Part shown: in pieces, positions 41,978 to 50,589 of the stretch
How the letters are laid out: every line of letters begins with the position of its first letter
Position numbering within the stretch: position 1 is the first letter of the stretch
DNA from: an uncultured Bacteroidales bacterium
GTDB taxonomy: Bacteria > Bacteroidota > Bacteroidia > Bacteroidales > UBA932
Length of the DNA stretch: 64,000 bases
Assembly: GCA_934691625.1 (NCBI GenBank)
Contig: CAKUTA010000012.1
Span: forward strand, 9,449-73,448
Direction of reading: 5' to 3'
Translations under genes and position numbers: made by a program
The notes under the pieces: generated by a model
What the model was told of the DNA's origin: nothing
Databases searched by the model: none
The model's input: only the letters and a program-made list of their open reading frames with translations

Positions 41978-43501
41978 ATGTATAAAAAACTTATTCTTAC
42001 GGCAGCACTTTCAGCTGCATCCATATCCGCTTTTGCCGGTGGCTATGTGACAAACACCAACCAGAATGTAGCATTTTTGAGAAACCCTGCACAGAATGCC
42101 GTAATAGGCGTGCAGAGTGCATATTTCAACCCTGCCGGAGTAGCATTCATGGAAAACGGATGGCATCTGGCCTTCGATGTGCAGACAGCTGTGCAGAGGC
42201 GCTACACCACATCTACATACGAGCCATTGAAGTATGGAATCGACAATGGCGGCAAAGGCTATAAGAAATATACAGGAAAGACATTTGTGCCGGTCCTGCC
42301 TCATCTGGACCTGGTCTATAAGCATAACAACTGGTTCGGCTCATTCCATTTCGGAGTAGTTTCCGGAGGCGGAAAATCCAGGTATGACCAGGGGCTGGGC
42401 TCTTTCGAAGCTCCGGTGGCAATGATTCCTGCATTGATAAACAACCTTGTCGGGACTACGATGATTACAGGATATGATGCGGACATTGCCCTTACAGGTG
42501 AGCAGTACAATTTCGCCGGACAGCTGAATCTCGGCTATAAGATCAGCAAGAACTGGAGCGTGTCTGCAGGAGTACGTGTGAACTACCTTTCAAACTATTA
42601 TAACGGCAGTCTGAAGAATATCCAGCTTCAGTATGGGGGACAGATGCTTCCTGCTTCAGCAGTGCTCGGAGCTGCTGTGTCACAGCTTTCCGGAGGTGCG
42701 ATCTCGGCTGAACAGGCGGCTGCGATGACAGGCGGCCTTGTGAGCGACAAGGAACTGGATGCTCATCAGAGCGACGTAGCCTACACGCCGGTAATCTCTG
42801 TGGACTACAAGACAGGGAAGTTCAATTTCTCCGCACGTTATGAATTCAATACTAAAGTGCGCCTGAAGAACAACACTTCAGCAAACACCACCGGAATCTC
42901 GCAGTTTGATGATGACAAGAAGGTGGCTGCGGACATTCCAGGAAACCTGAATCTCGGAGCGCAGTATTCCATCAAGCCTAATTTCCGCATCGCTCTCGGC
43001 TTCAACTACTATTTCGACAAGCAGTCCAAGCAGTATAACAACGAAACAGGTCTGAATGACAAGCAGAACTATCTGAAGCATAATTCTTTCGAGATTCTCG
43101 GCGGTCTCGAGTATGATGTATGCAAGCTTGTCACCCTCAGTATCGGAGCCAACAGCAGCACATTCGGCTTCGGAAATGATGCCAGGTTCATCTCGGATAT
43201 GAGTTATTCTACAAGTTCGGTTTCAGGAGGTCTGGGGGCACAGTTTCATGTGACAAAGAAGATCAATATCGACCTCGGCGTCTATAAGACATTCTTCCTG
43301 CATTTCACCAAGGAGCAGGCAGACTACGGCGGAAACGGAGCTCTTGTTGCAGCAAAGCTTGCCCCGGTTCTTGCGCCTCTTGCCGAAAGAATCCCTGGAC
43401 TTGCAGAGAAGCTTGACATAAAGAATCTCCAGATCCCTGGACAGGATGATTTCTACCGTACCAGCATTGTTGCCGGAGTAGGTGTGTCAATAGCGTTCTA
43501 G
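41978..43501 (+). CDS. FadL/OmpP1-type outer-membrane transport protein
   Basis: The protein has 507 residues from MYKKLILTAALSAASISAFAG, a signal peptide; the longer frame from 41795 adds 61 residues that overlap the promoter. The mature N-terminus GGYVTNTNQNVAFLRNPAQN and SAYFNPAGVAFM are the FadL hallmark (NPA motif). Many alternating beta-strand segments end in VAGVGVSIAF, with the terminal phenylalanine expected of an outer-membrane barrel. It should admit hydrophobic compounds such as fatty acids. Its terminator also serves the ferritin gene from the other side. Confidence 0.92.
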   Translation: MYKKLILTAALSAASISAFAGGYVTNTNQNVAFLRNPAQNAVIGVQSAYFNPAGVAFMENGWHLAFDVQTAVQRRYTTSTYEPLKYGIDNGGKGYKKYTGKTFVPVLPHLDLVYKHNNWFGSFHFGVVSGGGKSRYDQGLGSFEAPVAMIPALINNLVGTTMITGYDADIALTGEQYNFAGQLNLGYKISKNWSVSAGVRVNYLSNYYNGSLKNIQLQYGGQMLPASAVLGAAVSQLSGGAISAEQAAAMTGGLVSDKELDAHQSDVAYTPVISVDYKTGKFNFSARYEFNTKVRLKNNTSANTTGISQFDDDKKVAADIPGNLNLGAQYSIKPNFRIALGFNYYFDKQSKQYNNETGLNDKQNYLKHNSFEILGGLEYDVCKLVTLSIGANSSTFGFGNDARFISDMSYSTSSVSGGLGAQFHVTKKINIDLGVYKTFFLHFTKEQADYGGNGALVAAKLAPVLAPLAERIPGLAEKLDIKNLQIPGQDDFYRTSIVAGVGVSIAF

Positions 43502-43515
43502 ATATAATACAAAAT

Positions 43516-43563
43516 AAGCCGTGGGCCTGATGCGGAAAACAACAGCATCAGGCCCACGGCTTT
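43516..43563. terminator. Bidirectional terminator between the FadL-like gene and ferritin
   Basis: AAGCCGTGGGCCTGATGC pairs with GCATCAGGCCCACGGCTT, flanked by A and T tracts. The two genes converge here, so it can end both transcripts. Confidence 0.9.
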
Positions 43564-43582
43564 CAATATTCAATACCCTGAA

Positions 43583-44062
43583 TTACCTCTTTGCAAGTTC
43601 AGCATCAAGGAAAATCAGTCCGTTGTCACCGCATTTCTCGATCTTGTTTACGATAGCGTCAACAGAAGCTTCCTCCTCGACCTGCTCTCTGACGAAGCTC
43701 CAGAGGAAATCCTGTGTGGCCTTGTCGTTTTCAGCGGCAGCTACATCTACAAGATCGTCAATGAGCTTTGATACTTTGCGTTCATGGTCAGCAACATTTG
43801 CGAAGACCTCCTTAACGCTGCCCCATCCTGCCGGGACGACATCTATCATATTAACTTTTGCTTCTCCGCCACGTTTTGCAAGATAAGCCGCGAGTGTGAT
43901 GGCGTGAGTTCTTTCCTCGTCAGACTGCTTGTGCATCCAATGTGCAAAACCATCCCAACCCTCTTTCTCGAAATAGAAAGCCATCTGAAGATACAGATTT
44001 GAAGACCATAACTCAGCAGTGATCTGATCATTCACTGCGTTCTGCAATTTCTCGGTAATCAT
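43583..44062 (-). CDS. ftnA: Ferritin (bacterial non-haem type)
   Basis: The 159-residue protein forms a four-helix ferritin that oxidises and stores iron. Ferroxidase ligands are seen as E17 in NDQITAELWSSNLYL, E49/E50 and H53 in SDEERTHAI, and E94 in DHERKVS, with further acidic residues in FVREQVEEEASVD. Length and start (MITEKLQNAVNDQITAE) are typical. It converges with the FadL-like gene and shares its terminator. A hairpin at 44092-44115 lies just upstream and belongs to the end of the next gene. Confidence 0.95.
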   Translation of the reverse strand: MITEKLQNAVNDQITAELWSSNLYLQMAFYFEKEGWDGFAHWMHKQSDEERTHAITLAAYLAKRGGEAKVNMIDVVPAGWGSVKEVFANVADHERKVSKLIDDLVDVAAAENDKATQDFLWSFVREQVEEEASVDAIVNKIEKCGDNGLIFLDAELAKR

Positions 44063-44091
44063 AATGATTCAATTTTAAATGTCAATATGCC

Positions 44092-44115
44092 TGTCCTGCC
44101 TGTTCGGGCAGGACA
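44092..44115. terminator. Hairpin between the SusR-like gene and ferritin
   Basis: TGTCCTGCC pairs with GGCAGGACA around six bases. It follows the stop of the regulator on the minus strand. No long T run follows, so strength is uncertain. Confidence 0.5.
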
Positions 44116-44174
44116 TTATGAGCATGTGCAAGTTACGTGCCGTCTTATGGCAATGACAACTTGTCTGCCGTCTG

Positions 44175-46913
44175 TCATTTCATCATGGATGCATATTTGC
44201 CTGGAGTCATGCCAAGTGACCTCCTGAATGCGGTTATGAAATATGACGCGGTCTGAAAACCTGTCTGTTCTGCTATCTCGGCTATGGACAGATTGTCATC
44301 TTTCAGAAGGTCGCAGGCCTTCTCCATGCGGATGGTCCGTATAAGCTCGATAGGCGTCTTCCCGGTTATGGTCTTGAGCTTCAGGTGCAGATTTCCCCTG
44401 GACATGCAGACATCGGATGCCAGCTTCTCGACGCTGAAGTCGGGATTGCTGACATTGCTGCCGATGCTGTCCAGCACATGCGTGAGAAATTCCTCATCCT
44501 GAGGCCTGATCTGATATGACGGAGCAATGAACCTGTCGATCCTGGCACGCCGTATTTGGTTTTCATAGCGCCTTGTCATTTCCGCTATCCTGAGCTCGTT
44601 CTTTGCATTTATATGGCGTATCAGCCTGTGGATTCCGAGCAGCAGCAGCGCAAGTGCAAGTGCGGAGAACAGAATCTGCGCAATCACGGTCCTGTACCAT
44701 ATCGGGCGTACACGTATTTCCAGCCTTGCCTCTTCTGGAGACCATACACCGTCGCTGTTCGATGCCGCCAGCCTGAATACATAATGCCCCTTGTCCAGAT
44801 TCACATAGGTCGCTTCACGGCTTCTTGCCGCTACCCAGTTCTTGTCAACACCTTCCAGCATGTACCTGAATCTGTTTCCCTGTTCCGAGGTGAAGTCGGG
44901 GCATGTAAACCTCAATGTTATTGAATTCTGATAATGCTTCAATACGATCCTGCTGATGACGGACAGGCTCTTCGGAAGGATCCCTGTGCCATCACCTGGC
45001 ACCACTTCCTGATTGTTAAGCATGAGGCCGGAAAGCATTGGCTTGACAGTCAGCTCGTTCAGTACCATATCTCCTGGCTGGAACTCTGTCACACCCCCGA
45101 TTCCTCCGAAATAGAGTGTTCCATCATTTCCTCTGCAATGTGCGTATGTGTTGAAATTGCGTCGGGAACCGTCTCCGTAGGTATAGACACGCTGCGAGCC
45201 GTTGCCCGGATTGTATCTGCGCAGGCTGTTGTCCGTGCCTATCCATAGAACCCCCTCGTCGTCGGCTTCGATTCCTCTGACAGCAGCTGTCTGCAGTCCC
45301 TGGATCCTTGATATTGAAGGCTCGCCATTACTCGGTTCACGGTACTCTATCATACCGTCCGATGTCCCTATCCATAATGTGCTGTCCGTAGTCCTGCGGA
45401 TGCACCGGACCTGGATAAGGTCTTTCAGGCAGCTAGGCGTAATGTCTTCCATCTCTTCTCCGCCATATATCTTCAGACTTTCCTTGCTCCCGACCCAGAG
45501 ACTGCCATCAATGTCCTTGAAAAGTGTCAGGATTCTGTTTATCGGTTCTGATGAAGGCAGCTTGATTCTCCGTAGCGAATTATTGCCTGGAGTGTATCTG
45601 AAAAGTCCGACCAGGCTGCCGATCCATAAGTTTCCGTCTCCTGCATCAATGATGGATGTTATATCGGAAGGTTTGCTGTGATGCCTTATGACCTGCCCCG
45701 TCCTGGTGTCGATTACGTACAGGCCATATACTTCTGCGCCGGCGAGGACTGTCCCGTCGTCCATGAAATACAGGCACCTTATATTGTCCAGTTCATAGTG
45801 AGTCCGCTTTCCACTATCCATGCAGTACTTGTCCAGGCCTCCATATCTTGTCCCTATCCAGAGGTTCCCGTCAGGATCTGTCCCGATTGCTGTAGTAACG
45901 TCATCATCAAGGGCGTGAGGTGCATCCTGAAACACGACCGGCCTGAACATGTTCTTCCGGCTGTTCCAGTATCTTATCCCGCCATACTCGGTACCTACCC
46001 ATATCCCTCCGTGGCTGTCCCGGTATATAGCCCTGACAAGTTTCTCCATAGTGGATGAACTTGACCTGCTTATGCATATCCCGTTCATGTAGGACACCAG
46101 CCCGGTAGTGCTGCCGACTATGATATGGCCTGAGTCGTCATATACCATGGCATTGACGAACTTTCCGGATTCTGTGAAACAATGCTCCGTCTCTCCATTT
46201 CTGGCATTGACGGTCAATGCTCCGCTTCCATGAGTACCGATGATGTAGGTCTCATCGCCGACGGGCAATATTGCCCTTCCGAAGTCAGGCAGCCTGACAG
46301 GGCTGTATTTTCGGGAGAGTCCTGTCCCCTCAGACCAGCTCAATGTCTCCATGTCCCTGGACATTGTGCAGAGGATGACATTGTCTCCGTCATGCAGGGA
46401 TGCGTAGAAGCACAAAGACTTGCCGTCCATCATGAACTCGCTGAAGCTGCCTGAGATGCTGTCCAGGATGTAGGATGCATTCCTGGTCGTTATAAGGAAA
46501 AATCTGCCTCCGCTGAGCTCTATTATGTCTTCTACGGAATGTATTCCCGCAAGTATGAACCTGGAGAATCTGTCCATCTCATTGTCATATATTGACAGCC
46601 CGTTGGCGGTGCATACCCATATTCTGGACATTGAGTCCTTATAGACCTTGTTTATTATGTTGCTCTGTATAGTGTGGATGTCTTCAGGGTTATGGCGGAA
46701 TGTCCTGATGTCATATCCGTCATATCTGTCCAGGCCGTCTCCTGTGCCCATCCAGAGGCATCCTGCATCATCTTCCGCTATAGTGGAGACTCCGTCTTGT
46801 GAAAGGCCGTTTCCGTATGGAATTCTGGAAAAATGATATTCATCGGTTCCATGTCCGGGAGCTGTCGATGCCAGCCAGATGATAAAGGTGCAGAGAATTT
46901 TCCGAAATGTCAT
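44175..46913 (-). CDS. SusR-like membrane regulator: beta-propeller sensor, Y_Y_Y, transmembrane helix, AraC DNA-binding domain
   Basis: The protein has 912 residues from MTFRKILCTFIIWLASTAPG (46913). Periplasmic propeller repeats of the two-component-regulator type dominate: DDAGCLWMGTGDGLDRYDGY, SHGGIWVGTEYGGIRYW and DGNLWIGTRYGGLDKY. A Y_Y_Y domain near FRYMLEGVDKNWVAARSREA precedes one membrane helix (VIAQILFSALALALLLLGIH). An AraC-type domain ends the protein (SIAEIAEQTGFQTASYFITA, MTPGKYA). No histidine kinase or receiver domain is present, unlike hybrid two-component systems, so this resembles SusR: ligand binding outside directly changes DNA binding inside. It is divergent from the polysaccharide-utilisation genes at 47088 onward and probably activates them. 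Confidence 0.9.
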   Translation of the reverse strand: MTFRKILCTFIIWLASTAPGHGTDEYHFSRIPYGNGLSQDGVSTIAEDDAGCLWMGTGDGLDRYDGYDIRTFRHNPEDIHTIQSNIINKVYKDSMSRIWVCTANGLSIYDNEMDRFSRFILAGIHSVEDIIELSGGRFFLITTRNASYILDSISGSFSEFMMDGKSLCFYASLHDGDNVILCTMSRDMETLSWSEGTGLSRKYSPVRLPDFGRAILPVGDETYIIGTHGSGALTVNARNGETEHCFTESGKFVNAMVYDDSGHIIVGSTTGLVSYMNGICISRSSSSTMEKLVRAIYRDSHGGIWVGTEYGGIRYWNSRKNMFRPVVFQDAPHALDDDVTTAIGTDPDGNLWIGTRYGGLDKYCMDSGKRTHYELDNIRCLYFMDDGTVLAGAEVYGLYVIDTRTGQVIRHHSKPSDITSIIDAGDGNLWIGSLVGLFRYTPGNNSLRRIKLPSSEPINRILTLFKDIDGSLWVGSKESLKIYGGEEMEDITPSCLKDLIQVRCIRRTTDSTLWIGTSDGMIEYREPSNGEPSISRIQGLQTAAVRGIEADDEGVLWIGTDNSLRRYNPGNGSQRVYTYGDGSRRNFNTYAHCRGNDGTLYFGGIGGVTEFQPGDMVLNELTVKPMLSGLMLNNQEVVPGDGTGILPKSLSVISRIVLKHYQNSITLRFTCPDFTSEQGNRFRYMLEGVDKNWVAARSREATYVNLDKGHYVFRLAASNSDGVWSPEEARLEIRVRPIWYRTVIAQILFSALALALLLLGIHRLIRHINAKNELRIAEMTRRYENQIRRARIDRFIAPSYQIRPQDEEFLTHVLDSIGSNVSNPDFSVEKLASDVCMSRGNLHLKLKTITGKTPIELIRTIRMEKACDLLKDDNLSIAEIAEQTGFQTASYFITAFRRSLGMTPGKYASMMK

Positions 46914-47056
46914 AAATGTAGTCTTTACGGCAAAGCTAGCCATTAAAGGGCAATGTTGCACATCTTTGAAATCTGAAAATCAACATTTGTACAATATTGA
47001 AATTAACTGGTGATAGTTTATTACAAAAGTGAAACTGGTTAGAAACGTGGAATGTG

Positions 47057-47064
47057 TAGTTTTG
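47057..47064 (+). promoter_or_regulatory. -7 box of the polysaccharide-utilisation operon
   Basis: TAGTTTTG matches TAnnTTTG and lies 23 bases before the ATG at 47088. No clear -33 element is seen, as expected for an activator-dependent promoter. Confidence 0.5.
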
Positions 47065-47087
47065 CAGCGCTGAAATTGATAACTGAA

Positions 47088-48056
47088 ATGAAAAGGAAAA
47101 TTCTTCTTGCAATTACATGTGTTTTCATGACAGCCCTTATCGCTTCCGCAGATAACAGGCATGAAGCAGGGCTGAAAGTCCTGTACTGGAATATACAGAA
47201 TGGAATGTGGGACGGTCAGGCCGATAATTACTGCCGGTTTACAGACTGGGTGGCGTCACGTAAGCCGGATATCTGTGTGTGGGCTGAAGCCCAAAGCATA
47301 TTCAGGACAGGTACAGGAGTGAAGATGGCACCGGAGGACAGGTATCTTACAGACGGCTGGGCAGAGCTCGCGGCAAGATATGGACACCGGTACATATATA
47401 TAGGTGGACATAGGGACAATTATCCCCAGGTGGTCACCTCCCGTTTCCCTATCTCCGATGCAGGACGCTTTACCGATGAGGTGAAGGACTCCACAGTGGC
47501 TCACGGATCCGGCTGGGCGAAAATCAATGTCCGTGGCCATGAACTTAATATCGTGACTGTACATACATGGCCGCAGCGCTTCTCCTTTGAATATAATGGA
47601 AAGTCGCCTGAGCTTCAGAAGCAGAGCGCTGCCAGGAATGGTGGAGATCTTTACAGGCTGAAGGAAATGACCTATATCTGCAATAATACGGTGCTTGCGG
47701 ATAAGGACGCGGAGTCGCACTTGTGGCTGATGCTCGGAGACTTCAATTCTATATCATCCATTGACAATGATGTATATGATTTTCCTGCTGACAGCTCGTG
47801 CTTCATCCTGCACGACTATATAAGGCACCGGACCCCGTATATTGATTCGGTAAAGGAACATAATCAGGAGTTCTCCTGGACCACTTTCAGTAAGCTCAGA
47901 TATGATTATATGTATATGACTCCTGCACTGGATGCTCTGGTGAAGAAGGCCTCGGTCATCTATGATGATTACACTATGCCTGTCTCTGATCCTCAGGTAC
48001 GTGGCTTCTGCCATCCTTCCGACCATCTGCCTCTGGAAGCAATATTCGAAATTTAA
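47088..48056 (+). CDS. Secreted endonuclease/exonuclease/phosphatase (EEP) family protein
   Basis: The protein has 322 residues from MKRKILLAITCVFMTALIAS, a signal peptide; the ORF extends 12 codons upstream across the -7 box. EEP fold motifs are in order: VLYWNIQNGMW (Asn), CVWAEAQS (Glu), NIVTVHTW (His), LMLGDFNS (Asp and Asn) and HPSDHLPLEA (Asp-His). These are the metal and catalytic residues of DNase I-like phosphodiesterases. It may cleave a phosphodiester or phosphate ester in the substrate of this locus. It is the first gene of the operon, 14 bases before its larger paralogue. Confidence 0.88.
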   Translation: MKRKILLAITCVFMTALIASADNRHEAGLKVLYWNIQNGMWDGQADNYCRFTDWVASRKPDICVWAEAQSIFRTGTGVKMAPEDRYLTDGWAELAARYGHRYIYIGGHRDNYPQVVTSRFPISDAGRFTDEVKDSTVAHGSGWAKINVRGHELNIVTVHTWPQRFSFEYNGKSPELQKQSAARNGGDLYRLKEMTYICNNTVLADKDAESHLWLMLGDFNSISSIDNDVYDFPADSSCFILHDYIRHRTPYIDSVKEHNQEFSWTTFSKLRYDYMYMTPALDALVKKASVIYDDYTMPVSDPQVRGFCHPSDHLPLEAIFEI

Positions 48057-48070
48057 ACAGCTTCATTAAT

Positions 48071-50584
48071 ATGAGATCTAAAGTTTTTATAGCCCTTTCC
48101 ATGGCTGCTGCGCTGTTCTTTCAGGCATGTGGCAGGACAGGTGCCGATAGCCCTGATGCCGACCGGCAGGAGCCTGCCGTTCCAGGTGAAGGCGACTATG
48201 CAGCAGGCGCTCCGATAATCGTAAGGGATGGCAAGGTTCGGTTCTATATAGAAATGGCTGAAGGTGGCGCCTCCTCATATTTTCATGCAGGCGATGATGC
48301 AGGGGCATTCGCCATTACTGTGGGAAACAGGACTTATCCTGTGGAATGCGTTGACGGTTATGTCTTTGCAGATGTGGAACAGACAGCTACAGGTTCGTAT
48401 AATGCAGTGCTGACCACAGAAGCCTCATCAGACTGGGCCGGCGTGTCGAAATACACAGGTCTGGTAATACCATTCTCGCAGTTCAGCCATAAGACAAGGG
48501 AAACTGCCATGTCATTGCCACGTTATGCCGAGTATAGGCAAGAAACCGGTAACCGTCTGATTTTCGGCTATTCTGCTGCTCTGGTAAATGTCAGGCTGAA
48601 AGGCAATGCCGATATCGCATCACTGAAACTGGAAGCCTCCGACGGCGAAACACTTCTTGCCGGCACAGGGTACTTCGCCCCGTCCATGGCTGAATTCGGT
48701 GTGGAAGGCGGAAAGAGATTCGTGGTGCTGAATGCGACTGAATCAGGCGCCTTTTCCCCTGTAAATGGCAGCTCCGCCACTGAATTCCCTATATTCATCG
48801 CACCTGGGGACTATCCTGGAGGACTGGAACTGACAATATGCGACTCCAGACACCTGATGATGAAGACGCATCTTGATATCAGCCATCTGGCTCCTGATGA
48901 AGTGATTACATGCGATATAAGCTATGCCCCTGACGATGATCTTCTGTTCTATGACGGATTTGACACATTCGTGTGGGGAGGAGATATAATGTCGGGCAAC
49001 GGCTCGTATGGTTGCCGTCCGGATGCGGAGGAAACCGGAACCTCAATGGGAACATCCCTCACTGGATATGAACAGGCATTGACCCAGGTCAGCTACAGCA
49101 CACCAGGAACAGGATTTATCCAGCCTGACGTATGGAGTTCTGTATCGGGAAAGACAGTGGCGGATGCACGCCAGATGAGCGCATCCTATGTAACCAGCCG
49201 CAATATCGGGGACTATGAGCTGCTGTTTCGGGTGCAGGAGTATCCCGGGTATGCCGGAATCGGGACAGCCAATGAATATGGCGGCATGTTCAAGGCTCCG
49301 CTGACCCGTCTCATCGGGGGCAATGAGGATATAACAATATCATTTGACTATTGCCCGTCGGCGGCATTTGCCGACAACCTCCTGCTGAAGATTGACAATG
49401 GAGGCCGTATCCGGTCATTGCACATTGACGGAAAGCAGATTGCGCCTGAATCAGGCAAGAGCGGATACCTTAAATCCTCATATAGCTTCGCATTGGCAGA
49501 AGATGCCGTCGAGATTCCAGCCTCTGCTGCGGCCTCCAAGACATGGCACCATCTGGAAGCATATCTGGAGAATGCCAATACTTCTACCGCTGTTGTGCTG
49601 ACTACCTCAAATAATGGCGCAACTTCCGGAAATGGATTCTACCTGGATAACTTCGAGGTCCGGAAAGCGGCTGAAGTGAAGAACGGTGACCTCCGTGTCC
49701 TCTACTGGAACATTCAGGACGGCATGTGGGCTGACCAGCATAACAATTATGATAATTTCGTGGCATGGGTGAAGAGTTATAACCCTGACGTCTGCGTGTG
49801 GTGCGAGGCGGAGACGGTATATAAGGATAAGGTACTGACGACGATGCCGAAGGCGGACCGTTATCTTCCTGACGGATGGAGCGAACTCGCAAGGCGATAT
49901 GGGCATGCCTATGTATCTGTCAGCGGTGACAGGGACAGCTATCCGCAGGTGATAACTTCCAGATATCCGATAGAGACGCTTCGTCAGGTGACAAATACTG
50001 AAATCAGCGGGAAGCCGATTGTCCATGGAGCAGGCCTGTTCCAGGTCAATGCCGGAGGACGTGCCGTGAACTTCATATCCGCTCATTTATGGCCGCAGGC
50101 GTATGGATATGGCGTTGCCACAGCGGACCGCCCTGCATCTGCCGCCGCAAACGGAGGTGACCTGTATCGTCAGTTCGAGATGAACTGGATATGCACGAAC
50201 CTGCACAATGCTCCAGAATACTCATCTCAGCAGGACTGGCTGATGCTCGGTGACATGAACTCATATTCACGTCTCGACAAACATTTCTATAATCTTGCGG
50301 AAGATGATGCAGTATTCCTGTGCCAGGATGAAATCCAGGATGGCACTGACCTTATTGATGTCATAGGCACCAGATACCATGGCGAGTTCTATTCTTCCGT
50401 ACTGGGTGATGCCAAGAGAGTGGACATGGCCTATGCCTCCCCGTCGATGTATTCTGCACTGTCGAATGTGCAGATTCTGATTGACGACTGGTGCAGGCCG
50501 CAGCTGTGCACATACGTTTCCGGCTATGTCGGGCTTCCGTCTGACCATAAGCCTATTCTCATGGACTTCAACTTCAAATATTGA
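48071..50584 (+). CDS. Lipoprotein with N-terminal binding region and C-terminal EEP domain
   Basis: The protein has 837 residues. The lipoprotein signal MRSKVFIALSMAAALFFQAC has its cysteine at 20. Residues about 40-530 form a beta-rich region, including ISFDYCPSAAFADNLLLKID and FYLDNFEVRKAAE, like carbohydrate-binding jelly rolls of Bacteroidota surface proteins. From about 540 an EEP domain parallels the preceding protein: VLYWNIQDGMW, CVWCEAETV, NFISAHLWPQ, LMLGDMNSYS and LPSDHKPI. It is probably anchored on the cell surface beside SusC and SusD. Two EEP enzymes next to each other in such a locus are notable. The gene is followed by SusC after 5 bases. Confidence 0.85.
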   Translation: MRSKVFIALSMAAALFFQACGRTGADSPDADRQEPAVPGEGDYAAGAPIIVRDGKVRFYIEMAEGGASSYFHAGDDAGAFAITVGNRTYPVECVDGYVFADVEQTATGSYNAVLTTEASSDWAGVSKYTGLVIPFSQFSHKTRETAMSLPRYAEYRQETGNRLIFGYSAALVNVRLKGNADIASLKLEASDGETLLAGTGYFAPSMAEFGVEGGKRFVVLNATESGAFSPVNGSSATEFPIFIAPGDYPGGLELTICDSRHLMMKTHLDISHLAPDEVITCDISYAPDDDLLFYDGFDTFVWGGDIMSGNGSYGCRPDAEETGTSMGTSLTGYEQALTQVSYSTPGTGFIQPDVWSSVSGKTVADARQMSASYVTSRNIGDYELLFRVQEYPGYAGIGTANEYGGMFKAPLTRLIGGNEDITISFDYCPSAAFADNLLLKIDNGGRIRSLHIDGKQIAPESGKSGYLKSSYSFALAEDAVEIPASAAASKTWHHLEAYLENANTSTAVVLTTSNNGATSGNGFYLDNFEVRKAAEVKNGDLRVLYWNIQDGMWADQHNNYDNFVAWVKSYNPDVCVWCEAETVYKDKVLTTMPKADRYLPDGWSELARRYGHAYVSVSGDRDSYPQVITSRYPIETLRQVTNTEISGKPIVHGAGLFQVNAGGRAVNFISAHLWPQAYGYGVATADRPASAAANGGDLYRQFEMNWICTNLHNAPEYSSQQDWLMLGDMNSYSRLDKHFYNLAEDDAVFLCQDEIQDGTDLIDVIGTRYHGEFYSSVLGDAKRVDMAYASPSMYSALSNVQILIDDWCRPQLCTYVSGYVGLPSDHKPILMDFNFKY

Positions 50585-50589
50585 AAAAT

